This document shows positions 7,665 to 15,915 of a DNA stretch of 64,000 nt, in pieces. The number at the start of each line of letters is the position of its first letter. The stretch's first letter is position 1. The stretch covers positions 186,001-250,000 of the forward strand of contig CAWAHE010000024.1 of the NCBI GenBank assembly GCA_963781775.1, in the 5' to 3' direction. Position numbers and translations under genes: made by a program. Below the pieces are notes generated by a model. It worked only from the letters and a program-made list of their open reading frames with translations, had not been told where the DNA came from and did no database searches. The DNA is from CAVSRC01 sp963781775 (GTDB lineage Bacteria; Pseudomonadota; Alphaproteobacteria; Rhizobiales; Kaistiaceae).

Positions 7665-9329
7665 TCAGCGCTTACCGCTTCCGCGGATCTGCGACATGGT
7701 CCGCGACGGCGTGATCGCCTCGGGGTCGAAGGCCAGTTCGATGATCGCCGGCTTGTTGGCGGCGACGCAGCGCTCGAAGGCGGCGGCGAAGTCGGCCGTC
7801 GCCGCAACGCTCTCGCCGTGGCCGCCGCACGCCCGCGCATAAGCGGCGAAATCGGGATCGACCAGCGCGGTGGCGACGTGGCGGCCGGGGTAGTCGCGCT
7901 CCTGGTGCATGCGGATCGTGCCGTGAATGCCGTTGTTGACGACAATGACAATCAAGTTCGCCTCGGCCTGAACCGCGGTCACGAATTCCTGCATGGTCAT
8001 CTGGAAATCGCCGTCGCCGGCGAGACAGACCACCATGCGCTCCGGGTGTCTGAGCTTGCCGGCGACCGCGGCCGGCAGGCCGTAGCCCATTGAGCCGGAG
8101 GTCGGTGCGAGCTGCGTGCCGAAGCGGCGGTGGCGGAAGAAACGATGCAACCAGACCGAATAGTTGCCGGCGCCACTGGTGACGATGCCGTCTTCCGGCA
8201 TGCGCTGGCGCAGCCATGCGACGATCTCGCCGAGTTGCACTGGGCCGGGGTTCACTGTCGGCGTCGACCAGCGGAGATAGGCGTCGTGCGCGGTCGCGGC
8301 AGAGCCGGTCCAAGGAATTTCGTTCGGCGGCTGCAATCCCTCCAGCGCAGCGACAAAAGCGGTCGGGCTGGCGTTGATCGCGAGCGCCGGTCGATAGAGC
8401 CGCCCAAGTTCCTCGGCGCCGGGATGGACGTGCACCAGCGTCTGCCTGGGCTCGGGGATATCGATCAGCGTGTAGCCCGACGACGGCATCTCGCTCATGC
8501 GGCCGCCGATCAGCAGCAGCAGGTCGGCTTCCTTCACGCGCTTGGCAAGCTCCGGATTGATGCCGATGCCGACATCGCCGGCGTAGTTCGGGTGCTCGTT
8601 GTCGAACAGCGCCTGCCGGCGCAGCGAACAGCCGACGGGAAGCTGGAAGCGCTCGGCGAAGCGGCGGAGCCCTGCGACGGCCGCCTCGCTCCAGCGTGGG
8701 CCGCCGGCAATGACGAAGGGCGATTTCGCCCGCCACAGCATCTTCTGCAGTTCGGCCATCTGCGTCAGGCCGGGATGGGTCTCTACCTGCACCCATGGCT
8801 TCGGGTTGGCCCGCGCGGTCGTCTCGCGCAACATGTCTTCGGGCAATGACAGCACCACCGGACCGGGCCGGCCAGACGTCGCCTCGTAGAAGGCGCGGCT
8901 GACGACCTCGGTGACGCGGTCGGCGCTGTCGATCTCCTCGATCCACTTCGCCATCTCGCTGAACATGCGGCGGAAGTCGATCTCCTGAAACGCCTCGCGC
9001 CCGCGCATCGTCCGCCCGACCTGGCCGATGAACAGGATCATCGGCGTCGAATCCTGGCGGCCGACATGGATGCCGGAGGACGCGTTGGTGGCGCCGGGAC
9101 CGCGAGTCACCATGGCGACGCCGGGGCGGCCGGTGAGCTTGCCCCATGCTTCCGCGGCCATCGTCGCACCGCCCTCCTGGCGGCAGAGCGTGATGGCGAT
9201 CTTCGAATCGTGAAGCGCGTCGAGCAGCGCCAGATAGCTTTCGCCGGGAACGCAGAAGATGCGCTCGATGCCGTTTTGCTCCAGCGCCTCGACGATCAGT
9301 CGCGCGGCGGTCTTGTTCCCGGAACTCAT
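7665..9329 (-). CDS. Thiamine-diphosphate-dependent enzyme, acetolactate-synthase-like
   Basis: 554 residues with the three-domain plan of the pyruvate-oxidase/acetolactate-synthase superfamily. The catalytic glutamate lies in CRQEGGATMAAEAWGKLTG near residue 52. The central domain contains FVIAGGPRWSE, and the C-terminal domain has the ThDP/Mg motif starting at GDGDFQMTMQEF and ending VVNNG. Relatives include large-subunit-like acetolactate synthases and several decarboxylases. There is no ilvN small subunit nearby and no FAD-specific region I can point to, so biosynthetic acetolactate synthase is unlikely. The true substrate remains open. Confidence 0.78.
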   Translation of the reverse strand: MSSGNKTAARLIVEALEQNGIERIFCVPGESYLALLDALHDSKIAITLCRQEGGATMAAEAWGKLTGRPGVAMVTRGPGATNASSGIHVGRQDSTPMILFIGQVGRTMRGREAFQEIDFRRMFSEMAKWIEEIDSADRVTEVVSRAFYEATSGRPGPVVLSLPEDMLRETTARANPKPWVQVETHPGLTQMAELQKMLWRAKSPFVIAGGPRWSEAAVAGLRRFAERFQLPVGCSLRRQALFDNEHPNYAGDVGIGINPELAKRVKEADLLLLIGGRMSEMPSSGYTLIDIPEPRQTLVHVHPGAEELGRLYRPALAINASPTAFVAALEGLQPPNEIPWTGSAATAHDAYLRWSTPTVNPGPVQLGEIVAWLRQRMPEDGIVTSGAGNYSVWLHRFFRHRRFGTQLAPTSGSMGYGLPAAVAGKLRHPERMVVCLAGDGDFQMTMQEFVTAVQAEANLIVIVVNNGIHGTIRMHQERDYPGRHVATALVDPDFAAYARACGGHGESVAATADFAAAFERCVAANKPAIIELAFDPEAITPSRTMSQIRGSGKR

Positions 9330-9408
9330 GTCACCCGTTTCCCGTTTCGGGCGGCAATCTGGCAGGCCGATCCCCGCGGGACAAGCGTGGAGATCGGGCA
9401 GCGGCGCG

Positions 9409-9786
9409 TCAGACGTCGGTCACCGTGACGACGCGGAAGGTGAGCTGCTTGTCGTCCTCGTCACGGAAGGAGACGTATTCGCCCGGCACGAAACGGTGGG
9501 TGGACAGCTTGAACCCCGCTTCGTCGCCCTCGTCGCCTTCCAGATCGAAGGTAAAGCCCCAGCTGCCGCCGGGCCGGTGCACCAGGTGACCGATGTCTTC
9601 CTCCTCGCCAGCCCAGTTGCGCACCACCCGGCATTTCTCGCGCTCCTTGCGCCACACGACCGGGTCGAGATGCCCGTCGGCGTCGAGCGGCGCGGTAAAG
9701 CGGTAGTAGTGCCGCTCGCTGCCGTCGGGGAATTCGGGGGTGCGGGCCAGATTGAGCCTTATGATCTTGAGGCCGCTTTGTGGCAT
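9409..9786 (-). CDS. Conserved hypothetical protein, 125 residues
   Basis: A soluble acidic protein with no signal peptide or membrane segment. It begins LKIIRLNLARTPEFPDGS and contains an alternating charged and aromatic pattern (HYYRFTAPLD, GFTFDLEGDEGDEAGF, FVPGEYVSF) that suggests a compact beta-rich fold. Codon use matches its neighbours. I recognise it as the kind of short conserved protein found in Hyphomicrobiales but cannot assign a function. It is divergent from the secreted protein gene at 9908, with about 120 bases shared between them. Confidence 0.65.
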   Translation of the reverse strand: MPQSGLKIIRLNLARTPEFPDGSERHYYRFTAPLDADGHLDPVVWRKEREKCRVVRNWAGEEEDIGHLVHRPGGSWGFTFDLEGDEGDEAGFKLSTHRFVPGEYVSFRDEDDKQLTFRVVTVTDV

Positions 9787-9907
9787 GGGTGGCTCCGGGT
9801 CGATGATACGTTGCCTGAACAGCCTACAAAGCGCTGCGCTCCGCTGCCAGTTCGGAATTCCCCTGAGGTGACAGCGCCTGTATGGTGCCGCCGATCATCG
9901 GGGAGAG

Positions 9908-10819
9908 ATGTTCGTGCTCGTCGCGCGCCGGGTAGTGCTGGGAACGATCGTGCTCGCCGGGCTGGCGGCAACGCCGGCGCTGGCGCAGCTGGACGACGAA
10001 GACAAGTCGGATTTCCCGACAACCGAGTTCGCCGACGGCGCCCACAGCGCGTCGGTGTCGGTCGGCGACGTGACCGCCACGGTCACCCTCGAACGTGCCG
10101 CCAAGGCCGATCCGGAGGGCGACAAGGTCTGGATGAGGGTCAAGGTCGGCGGCCGCCAGGTTGTCGAGACGTCGGAGCCAGATGCCGGCTTCGACGCGCC
10201 GGAAGCCGAAGCGAGCATTGCCGAGATCGATCCCGGCAACGCCCACCAGGAAGTCTTCTTCAGCGCCTATACCGGCGGCGCGCATTGCTGCAGCAACGTC
10301 TCGGTCGCCGAGGAGGTCGGTGGCAAATGGGTCGTCGTGCGCATCGGCGAATTCGACGGCGACGGCGGCTACCTGCAGGATCTCGACGGCGACGGACTGG
10401 CGGAGATCGTCACCGTCGACAACCGCTTCCTCTACACATTCGACTGCTACGCCTGCAGCGCCGCGCCGTTGACCATTTCCACGGTGCGCGCCGGGGCCAT
10501 GGTCGATGTTTCGGCGGACCCGCGTTTCAACAACGCCCATCGCGAATGGCTCGCCCAGATCGAGGATTCGGTCGATCCGCAGGAGCGCTGGACGTCGCCA
10601 GGCTACCTCGCCGGCTGGGTGGCGGCGAAGATTCGCGTCGGCGAAGGCGCCGCGGCGTGGAAGGATTTGCAGGCGCACTGGGACTTTCGCCAGGACCCCG
10701 GCGAACAGGCGTGCCTGACCGGCGGCGAACTCGACGGCTGTCCGAAAGACCAGGTCAGGGTGCTGAAGTTCCCGGACCGCCTGAAGCTCTTTCTCGACAA
10801 GAACGGCTATACGTTCTGA
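9908..10819 (+). CDS. Secreted protein with Asp-rich calcium-type loops
   Basis: 303 residues with a clear signal peptide cleaved after ALA near residue 26. The mature protein contains tandem Asp/Gly loops (FDGDGGYLQDLDGDGLAEI) resembling the calcium-binding turns of FG-GAP/VCBS repeats. These follow a conserved-looking GGAHCCSNV segment and precede a FDCYACSAAPL segment, so several cysteines could form disulfides in the periplasm. A charged C-terminal helical region ends in LDKNGYTF. No enzyme signature is visible. It is followed 44 bases later by the DTW-domain gene on the same strand. Function unknown. Confidence 0.68.
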   Translation: MFVLVARRVVLGTIVLAGLAATPALAQLDDEDKSDFPTTEFADGAHSASVSVGDVTATVTLERAAKADPEGDKVWMRVKVGGRQVVETSEPDAGFDAPEAEASIAEIDPGNAHQEVFFSAYTGGAHCCSNVSVAEEVGGKWVVVRIGEFDGDGGYLQDLDGDGLAEIVTVDNRFLYTFDCYACSAAPLTISTVRAGAMVDVSADPRFNNAHREWLAQIEDSVDPQERWTSPGYLAGWVAAKIRVGEGAAAWKDLQAHWDFRQDPGEQACLTGGELDGCPKDQVRVLKFPDRLKLFLDKNGYTF

Positions 10820-10863
10820 GCGCGCGGCCGATTGGGCGGCGCGGCGGCAGAGAGCAAACGCCC

Positions 10864-11535
10864 ATGCAACGAAAAGAACCGGTTTTCGATTTGGCAACGC
10901 CGGTCTGCCCGCGCTGCCTGAAGCCCGTTCCGCTGTGCGTGTGCGACGACGTCCAGCCGATCGCCAATCGCATCAGCCTGCTGATCCTTCAGCACCCGCA
11001 GGAGCAGGACAAGCTGCTCGGCACCGCGCGGCTTACCGCCCAGCATTTCACCAAGGCGACATTCCGCGTCGGCCTGTCATGGCCGAGCCTCGCCAAGGCG
11101 CTAGGTCGGCCGGCCGACCCGCGCCGCTGGGCGACGCTCTTCCTCGGCTCGACCCGGCCGGCCGATTTCCCACCCGGACAGGAGATCGCCGCCTTCGACC
11201 GCGGCGGCAAGGCCCTGGCCGATCAGAAGGCAGCACTGGCCGATATCGAGGGCGTGGTCGTCCTCGACGGCACCTGGAGCCAGGCGAAGACCTTGTGGTG
11301 GCGAAATGCGTGGGTGCTGAAGGGCAAGCGCATCGCGCTGAAGCCGCGTCACCCGTCGCTCTACGGTCAGCGTCGGCGCGAGGCGCGTCGTGAGGGCCTG
11401 TCGACGATCGAAGCAGCCGGAATGGTGCTCGCGCAACTTGAACAGCGGCCGGAGATCGAGGCGGCGCTCGCGGCCACGTTCCGGCGCATGCTCGATCGTT
11501 ACGACGCGGCCGCAAGCAAGCCTGCCCCGGGTTGA
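10864..11535 (+). CDS. DTW-domain tRNA-uridine aminocarboxypropyltransferase
   Basis: 223 residues. The DTW family transfers the aminocarboxypropyl group of S-adenosylmethionine to a tRNA uridine (acp3U), as shown for E. coli TapT. The N-terminal zinc-type cysteines appear as CPRCLKPVPLCVC near residues 15-27. ILQHPQEQDKLLGTARL and the eponymous signature LDGTWSQAK near residue 138 are intact, and RHPSLYGQRRREARREGLSTIEA matches the C-terminal family block. The ATG at 10864 follows GAGAGCAAACGCCC. The stop codon overlaps an FNR-like dyad that probably serves the next gene. Confidence 0.85.
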   Translation: MQRKEPVFDLATPVCPRCLKPVPLCVCDDVQPIANRISLLILQHPQEQDKLLGTARLTAQHFTKATFRVGLSWPSLAKALGRPADPRRWATLFLGSTRPADFPPGQEIAAFDRGGKALADQKAALADIEGVVVLDGTWSQAKTLWWRNAWVLKGKRIALKPRHPSLYGQRRREARREGLSTIEAAGMVLAQLEQRPEIEAALAATFRRMLDRYDAAASKPAPG

Positions 11536-11545
11536 CCTCGGTCAA
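11532..11545 (+). promoter_or_regulatory. FNR/FixK-like box upstream of the phosphoribosyltransferase gene
   Basis: TTGACCTCGGTCAA is a perfect dyad in its outer bases and matches TTGAT-N4-ATCAA at eight of ten. It overlaps the stop codon of the DTW gene and is centred 62 bp before the next ATG, leaving room for a -10 element (TATGCA at 11565) and a short leader. Confidence 0.4.
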
Positions 11546-11600
11546 TGTCGAGGGCGGCGATCCGTATGCACCCTTGGCGCAACCTGGGAGTCGAGGTGAA

Positions 11601-12269
11601 ATGCGGTTCAGGGATCGCAAGGAGGCGGGCCTGCGTCTGGCGGCCGCTCTCAGCGCCCATCGCGGCGAGCGGCCGATCATTCTGGCGCTGCCGCGCGGCG
11701 GCGTGCCGGTGGCGGCGGAGGTCGCCGCAGCCCTTGGCGCGCCCCTCGATCTTGTTCTCGTCCGCAAGATCGGCCTGCCCTACCAGAAGGAACTGGCGAT
11801 GGGCGCCGTCGTCGATGGCACCCATCCGACCATCGTCCGCAATGAAGATGTGATCGCAGCGGCCGGCGTCGCAGAAGACGAGTTCCAGTCGGTGTGCCGC
11901 GACGAGTTGGCCGAGATCGATCGGCGACGACGCCTCTATGCCGGCGGCCGCCCGCCGATCGACGTCGCCGGCCGCACCGTGATCGTCGTCGACGACGGAC
12001 TGGCCACTGGCGCCACGATGCGGGCGGCGCTCCGCGCGCTCAGGACGCGGAACCCAAAACGCTTGATCATGGCGGTTCCCGTCGGCCCGGACGACACGCT
12101 CGCCGCGATGGCCAACGAAGCCGACGAGATCGTGTGCCTGGAAACGCCGGCCTTCTTCGGCGCCATCGGCACCTACTACGGCGACTTTCGCCAGATTGAC
12201 GACGACGAAGTGATCGCCATGCTGGCGGCCTCGCGCGCCGGCCCCAAGCCGGAGAGCCGCGAGACTTGA
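11601..12269 (+). CDS. Phosphoribosyltransferase-fold protein
   Basis: 222 residues. The type I PRTase signature, in which two acidic residues bind PRPP, is present as TVIVVDDGLATGATMRAAL near residue 130. The N-terminal part has LALPRGGVPVAAEVAAALG and LVLVRKIGLPYQKELAMGA, diagnostic of the stand-alone PRTase-like proteins often found with universal stress proteins and hypoxia genes. The product is cytoplasmic and its base substrate is unknown. I chose the ATG at 11601 because a TTG at 11532 would fall inside the putative operator. The FNR-like dyad upstream supports control by oxygen limitation. Confidence 0.82.
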   Translation: MRFRDRKEAGLRLAAALSAHRGERPIILALPRGGVPVAAEVAAALGAPLDLVLVRKIGLPYQKELAMGAVVDGTHPTIVRNEDVIAAAGVAEDEFQSVCRDELAEIDRRRRLYAGGRPPIDVAGRTVIVVDDGLATGATMRAALRALRTRNPKRLIMAVPVGPDDTLAAMANEADEIVCLETPAFFGAIGTYYGDFRQIDDDEVIAMLAASRAGPKPESRET

Positions 12270-12332
12270 GCGCGATCCATTGCGCGCTGCGACGGGCCGT
12301 GTAGCATTTCGTGGAGTATTGGAGGCCGTGCC

Positions 12333-12623
12333 ATGTTCTGGGAAGCCTTTCCTCTCGTCCTGCTGGCAGTGCTGATCCTGCTTCTGCCGATCGGAGTGAT
12401 GAGCCTGACGGCCAGCCGGCTGACCCGGCAGCAACGGACGGCGTATCTGGCCCTCTACGGCGCGGTCGTTCTGCTGTTGATCGTGCTCGTCGCGGACATC
12501 CGAAACGTCTTCGCCAGCCGCCTCGCCGCGGATCTCGTCCTGCTGCTCGGCGGCGTCGGTCTCGGCATCTACGTGGCCAGCCTGTTTGGGCTGCGCTGGC
12601 CCCTGTCGCCCCCGCCGGAATAG
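12333..12623 (+). CDS. Small integral membrane protein, 96 residues
   Basis: Three hydrophobic helices are visible, at about residues 5-25, 38-56 and 63-86, separated by short Arg-containing loops (TASRLTRQQR and ADIRNVFASRL). A purine-rich GGAG lies about eleven bases before the ATG. No family is recognised. A weak FNR-like match (TTGAGCGCGATCCA at 12266) is centred about 60 bp upstream but has two mismatches, so I do not annotate it as a site. The gene is followed by the enolase-superfamily gene on the same strand. Confidence 0.6.
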   Translation: MFWEAFPLVLLAVLILLLPIGVMSLTASRLTRQQRTAYLALYGAVVLLLIVLVADIRNVFASRLAADLVLLLGGVGLGIYVASLFGLRWPLSPPPE

Positions 12624-12696
12624 CGCCAACCGCATCCGACCTGATATTGAACGGGGGCGTGGCGCCCGGCCGCGCCATCCTGCGGGGGACATTATC

Positions 12697-13890
12697 TTGA
12701 AGATCAAGCATGTGCGCGTGCGCCGGCTGACGGGAACCGTCGCCACCGATGGCCGGATGTGGGAGGACCGCCTCGTCCGTCCGATCGACATTTATCCCGA
12801 GTATCGCAAGGCCGGCATGGGGGAAGGCGGCGAGCAGGTCGACGCCAACCACCTGAAGATCAAGGCCGACTTTCTCGAGATCGAGAGCGACGACGGCACC
12901 GTCGGTACCGCCGGGCCCATCTGGCGGGAAGCCTCCTACCTTATCCTCACCGACCTCGCTCCGATCATCATGGGCAAGGATCCGCTGGCGACCGAGCTGC
13001 TCTGGGACCAGATGCACCGGCTCCAGGTGCATGGCCGCCAGGGCCACATGATGGTGGCTATCTCTGCGGTCGACTGCGCCCTTTGGGACCTCAAGGGTCT
13101 AGCCTTCGGACAGCCGGTGTGGCGCATTCTCGGCGGGCCGACGCGGGAGGAGGTTCCGGCCTATGCCAGCATGCTGGGCTTTGCCGTCGAGGATCTCGGC
13201 AAGGTGCGGGAGCGCGCCACGGCCTACAAGGCGATGGGCTACACGGCGCAGAAATGGTTCTTCCGGCACGGGCCGATGAGCGGTTACGACGGGTTGAAGA
13301 AGAACGTCGATCTGGTGCGCACGGTGCGCGAGGCCGTCGGCGACGACTACGACATCATGTTCGACTGCTGGCAGAGCTTCAATCTCGACTACGCCGTCGA
13401 CCTCGCCGCACGCATCGCCGAGTATCGGCCGCGCTGGCTGGAAGAATGCTTCATGCCCGATCGCATCGACAGCCACGTCAAGCTGAAGGCGAAGACGGCG
13501 ATCCCGCTTTCTGGCGCCGAGCACGAATATACGCGCTGGGGCTTCAAGCGTTTCATCGAGAAGGACGCGCTCGACGTGCTCCAGCCGGATATCTACTGGT
13601 CCGGCGGGCTATCGGAGGTGCTCAAGATCGCGGCCTACGCGACCGTGCACGATCTCATCACGATTCCGCACGGCCACTCGACGCCGATGACCATCCATTT
13701 CTCGGCGGCACAATCGCCGATCCACACGCCCTATCAGGAATATCTGGTCAAGTGGAACGCGATCCACATGCACTTCCTCAAGACCCAGCTCGCGCCAACA
13801 AACGGCGTGTTGAGAATTCCGCAGGGGCCGGGCGTCGGCATGGCGCTCGATCCGGACAAGATCGAGAAGGAAGAGGCCGTGACGGCGTAA
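12697..13890 (+). CDS. Enolase-superfamily dehydratase, L-rhamnonate-dehydratase-like
   Basis: 397 residues from a TTG at 12697, which has GGGGGA seven bases upstream and gives the natural beginning MKIKHVRVRRL. The magnesium ligands are likely D223 (MFDCWQSF), E249 (WLEECF) and E275 (LSGAEHEY). Likely acid-base residues are H276 and H325 (IPHGHST). These segments align closely with E. coli RhmD as I recall it. However, the early loop that carries RhmD His33 has no histidine here, so the acid sugar substrate may differ. Its neighbour is a convergent dipeptidase and there is no sugar transporter beside it, so pathway context is missing. Confidence 0.78.
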   Translation: MKIKHVRVRRLTGTVATDGRMWEDRLVRPIDIYPEYRKAGMGEGGEQVDANHLKIKADFLEIESDDGTVGTAGPIWREASYLILTDLAPIIMGKDPLATELLWDQMHRLQVHGRQGHMMVAISAVDCALWDLKGLAFGQPVWRILGGPTREEVPAYASMLGFAVEDLGKVRERATAYKAMGYTAQKWFFRHGPMSGYDGLKKNVDLVRTVREAVGDDYDIMFDCWQSFNLDYAVDLAARIAEYRPRWLEECFMPDRIDSHVKLKAKTAIPLSGAEHEYTRWGFKRFIEKDALDVLQPDIYWSGGLSEVLKIAAYATVHDLITIPHGHSTPMTIHFSAAQSPIHTPYQEYLVKWNAIHMHFLKTQLAPTNGVLRIPQGPGVGMALDPDKIEKEEAVTA

Positions 13891-13908
13891 GTCCGGCGCG
13901 GCCGCTGA

Positions 13909-14997
13909 TTATGCGGGCGTGGGCGCGCCCTGGCCACGCCAGGTCCGGCCGAGCAGTTCCAGCCAGTTGCCGGAGGCGATCTTGCGGATGAGCGGATTGC
14001 CGTAGCCGTGCCGTTTCATGGCGGCGATGAGGTTGGGCAGCCCGGAGGCGTCGCCGATGCCTCGCGGGATCACGGCCCCGTCGAAGTCCGAGCCGAGGGC
14101 AACGCCATCCTCGCCCAGCCGCTCGATCATCGCGTCGAGGTGGCGAAGCATGACTTCGAGCGCGGTGTCGGCATTCATGGCGCCATCCGGACGCAAAAAC
14201 GCGGTGGCGTAGTTCAGCCCGACGACACCGCCGGATTCGCGGATCGCATCGAGCTGCCTGTCCGTGAGGTTGCGCGGCGTCGGGCAAAGGGCATGGACGT
14301 TGGAATGGGTCGCGACCAGCGGCGCGTCCGTGGTCGCGGCGACGTCCCAGAACCCCTTCTCGTTGAGATGCGAGAGATCGATCAGAATGCCGAGCCGGTT
14401 GCAGGCGCGCACAAGTTCCTTGCCGAGATCGCTGAGGCCCGGGCCGATGTCGGGAGAGCCGGGAAAGGAGAACGGAACGCCGTGAGCGAAGACGTTGGGG
14501 CGGCTCCACACGATGCCGAGCGAGCGCAGGCCGGCGGCGTGAAGCACGTCGAGCATGCGGAAGTCCGCATCGATGGCTTCGGCACCCTCGATGTGCAGCA
14601 CGGTTGCCATCGCCTTGCGCCGCATCGCCGCGCGGATCGCGGCAACATCGCGGCAGATCGCGATGCGGCCGGCGGAGTCGCGTTCAAGCCGGGCGAGAAT
14701 CGACACCATGGCGATGGTCGCCGACTGCGCCGTCGTGAGCGTCAGCGGCGGCGGCACGGGCAGATCGTAGGTCGCCCCCTGCATCTGCTCGCCAAGCCGG
14801 GTCTTGTTTTCGGAAGGAACGAAGATCGCGAACAGGCCACCGGCGAGGCCGCCGGCGACCGCGCGCGGCAAGTCGAGATGGCCGCGGTCATCGCCATCGA
14901 TGAAGCGCGCCTCGACCGACGGGCGCGCGTCGCGGAAGAGGCGCAGAAGCGCGTCGTTGTGGCCGTCGAAAACGGGGATCGGCGTGGCGGCTGGCAT
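13909..14997 (-). CDS. Membrane-type dipeptidase, peptidase family M19
   Basis: 362 residues, normal for the family. Zinc ligands of renal-dipeptidase-like enzymes are visible: the H-x-D pair in FDGHNDAL near residue 12, the bridging Glu in HIEGAEAID near residue 128, and two His in LIDLSHLNEKGF and ATHSNVHAL. The LGSDFDGA motif lies near residue 290. M19 enzymes hydrolyse dipeptides, including D-amino-acid-containing ones. No signal peptide is seen, so despite the family name it is probably cytoplasmic. It converges on the RhmD-like gene, leaving an 18-base gap. Confidence 0.88.
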   Translation of the reverse strand: MPAATPIPVFDGHNDALLRLFRDARPSVEARFIDGDDRGHLDLPRAVAGGLAGGLFAIFVPSENKTRLGEQMQGATYDLPVPPPLTLTTAQSATIAMVSILARLERDSAGRIAICRDVAAIRAAMRRKAMATVLHIEGAEAIDADFRMLDVLHAAGLRSLGIVWSRPNVFAHGVPFSFPGSPDIGPGLSDLGKELVRACNRLGILIDLSHLNEKGFWDVAATTDAPLVATHSNVHALCPTPRNLTDRQLDAIRESGGVVGLNYATAFLRPDGAMNADTALEVMLRHLDAMIERLGEDGVALGSDFDGAVIPRGIGDASGLPNLIAAMKRHGYGNPLIRKIASGNWLELLGRTWRGQGAPTPA

Positions 14998-15120
14998 GCA
15001 GGGCTCCCGCGGGAAGGGGCGATTTCAGAGCGTGATGAGGCCTGGTCGCACGCGGTGGAAATCCCCGCGAACGTGGGCGCTCTCCCGATCGGGAACCACG
15101 GTCTTTCGGGCGAACAAGAC

Positions 15121-15196
15121 TGGTACAGCTGGTTGGGCTTGAACCAACGACCTACGGATCCACAATCCGCCGCTCTACCAACTGAGCTACAGCTGC
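15121..15196 (-). tRNA. tRNA-His (anticodon GTG), lacking G-1
   Basis: A full 76-base cloverleaf with encoded CCA. The acceptor arm pairs GCAGCTG with CAGCTGT, giving a G1:U72 wobble, and the discriminator is A73. The D arm is TAGCTCAGTTGGTAGAGC, the anticodon loop ATTGTGGAT reads GTG, and the T arm contains GGTTCAAGC. The base before G1 is T, so no G-1 is encoded. This matches the unusual tRNA-His of the Caulobacter-type alphaproteobacterial group, whose HisRS reads the anticodon, A73 and U72 instead of G-1. Confidence 0.95.
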
Positions 15197-15270
15197 ATGT
15201 CTTCTCGGCGGCCGGAAACTAGGATCATTGCCAGGGCGGTTCAAGGAAAAAGCCGACCGTCGGCGACCGC

Positions 15271-15307
15271 AAAACGAAACGGCCCGAACCGTTCCCGGTC
15301 CGGGCCG
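15271..15307 (-). terminator. Rho-independent terminator after the phasin gene
   Basis: On the minus strand a 12-bp stem (CGGCCCGGACCG with CGGTTCGGGCCG, one G-U pair) and short loop are followed by TTTCGTTTT. It lies 24 bases after the stop codon of the phasin gene at 15331-15810. Confidence 0.85.
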
Positions 15308-15330
15308 CCCTGCTCATTCTGGATCAGCCG

Positions 15331-15810
15331 TTAGGCGACCTTCAGTTCCTTGAAGGTCTTCTCGACCTTGTCGGTCATCGGCTTGCTGGCGTTGGTGACG
15401 TACTTCTCGCCGAGCTGCTGGAGCTCCTTGAACTGGGCCGTCATCGCCTCGAACTGCTTGCGGGCGAAGGTCGACTGAAGCTCGATCATGTCCGACATCG
15501 TCTTGGCGCCGAACATGTCGCGCGCCAGAGCGAAGGAGGCGTCGCTGTTCGTCTTGGCGGCGTCGAGCGCCTTCACGCTGATTGCGAAGGCACCTTCGCG
15601 GGCATTCTCGAGGGTCTCTTCCACCAGACCGGTGGCGTCCTCGCTGGCGCTCTTCAGCTTGGAATAAGCCTCGCGCGCCTGGGAAACCGACTTCTCCGCG
15701 AACTCGCGGAACGCGACGGGAACTTCGAAGTTCTGCGTGGGGAAGCTGAACGCATCGAACGGCGCAGTGGTCTTCGAAGTCTTTGTGGTCTTTGCGGTTG
15801 TCATGGTCAT
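15331..15810 (-). CDS. Phasin family protein (first copy)
   Basis: 159 residues, almost entirely amphipathic helix and rich in Ala, Lys, Glu and Thr after a Thr/Lys-rich N-terminus (MTMTTAKTTKTSKT). The region FREFAEKSVSQAREAYSKL and the later FEAMTAQFKELQQLGEKYV are typical of the phasin_2 family. Phasins coat polyhydroxyalkanoate granules and control their size. AAGGACG precedes the ATG. A promoter at 15887-15915 carries two TGC-N3-GCA motifs, the core of the PhaR repressor site, suggesting release of repression when polymer accumulates. A good terminator follows. Confidence 0.9.
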   Translation of the reverse strand: MTMTTAKTTKTSKTTAPFDAFSFPTQNFEVPVAFREFAEKSVSQAREAYSKLKSASEDATGLVEETLENAREGAFAISVKALDAAKTNSDASFALARDMFGAKTMSDMIELQSTFARKQFEAMTAQFKELQQLGEKYVTNASKPMTDKVEKTFKELKVA

Positions 15811-15886
15811 CGTCCTTCATCTGTCGGTCGCTTCGTGCCGGACTTGCTTCCGACTTCAGCCCACCGACTGGCTATCTGATAACCAA

Positions 15887-15915
15887 GATATAAGGCATGT
15901 ATTTGTGCATTGCAA
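15887..15915 (-). promoter_or_regulatory. Promoter of the phasin gene
   Basis: On the minus strand TTGCAA (15910-15915) and TATATC (15887-15892) are separated by 17 bases, an acceptable sigma-70 promoter giving a leader of about 70 bases before the phasin ATG at 15810. The surrounding stretch is conspicuously AT-rich for this genome. Confidence 0.55.

Noticed and set aside
12266..12279. FNR-like sequence TTGAGCGCGATCCA about 60 bp before the small membrane protein gene.
   Set aside because: Two of ten defined bases differ and symmetry is lost; I did not count it as a site.
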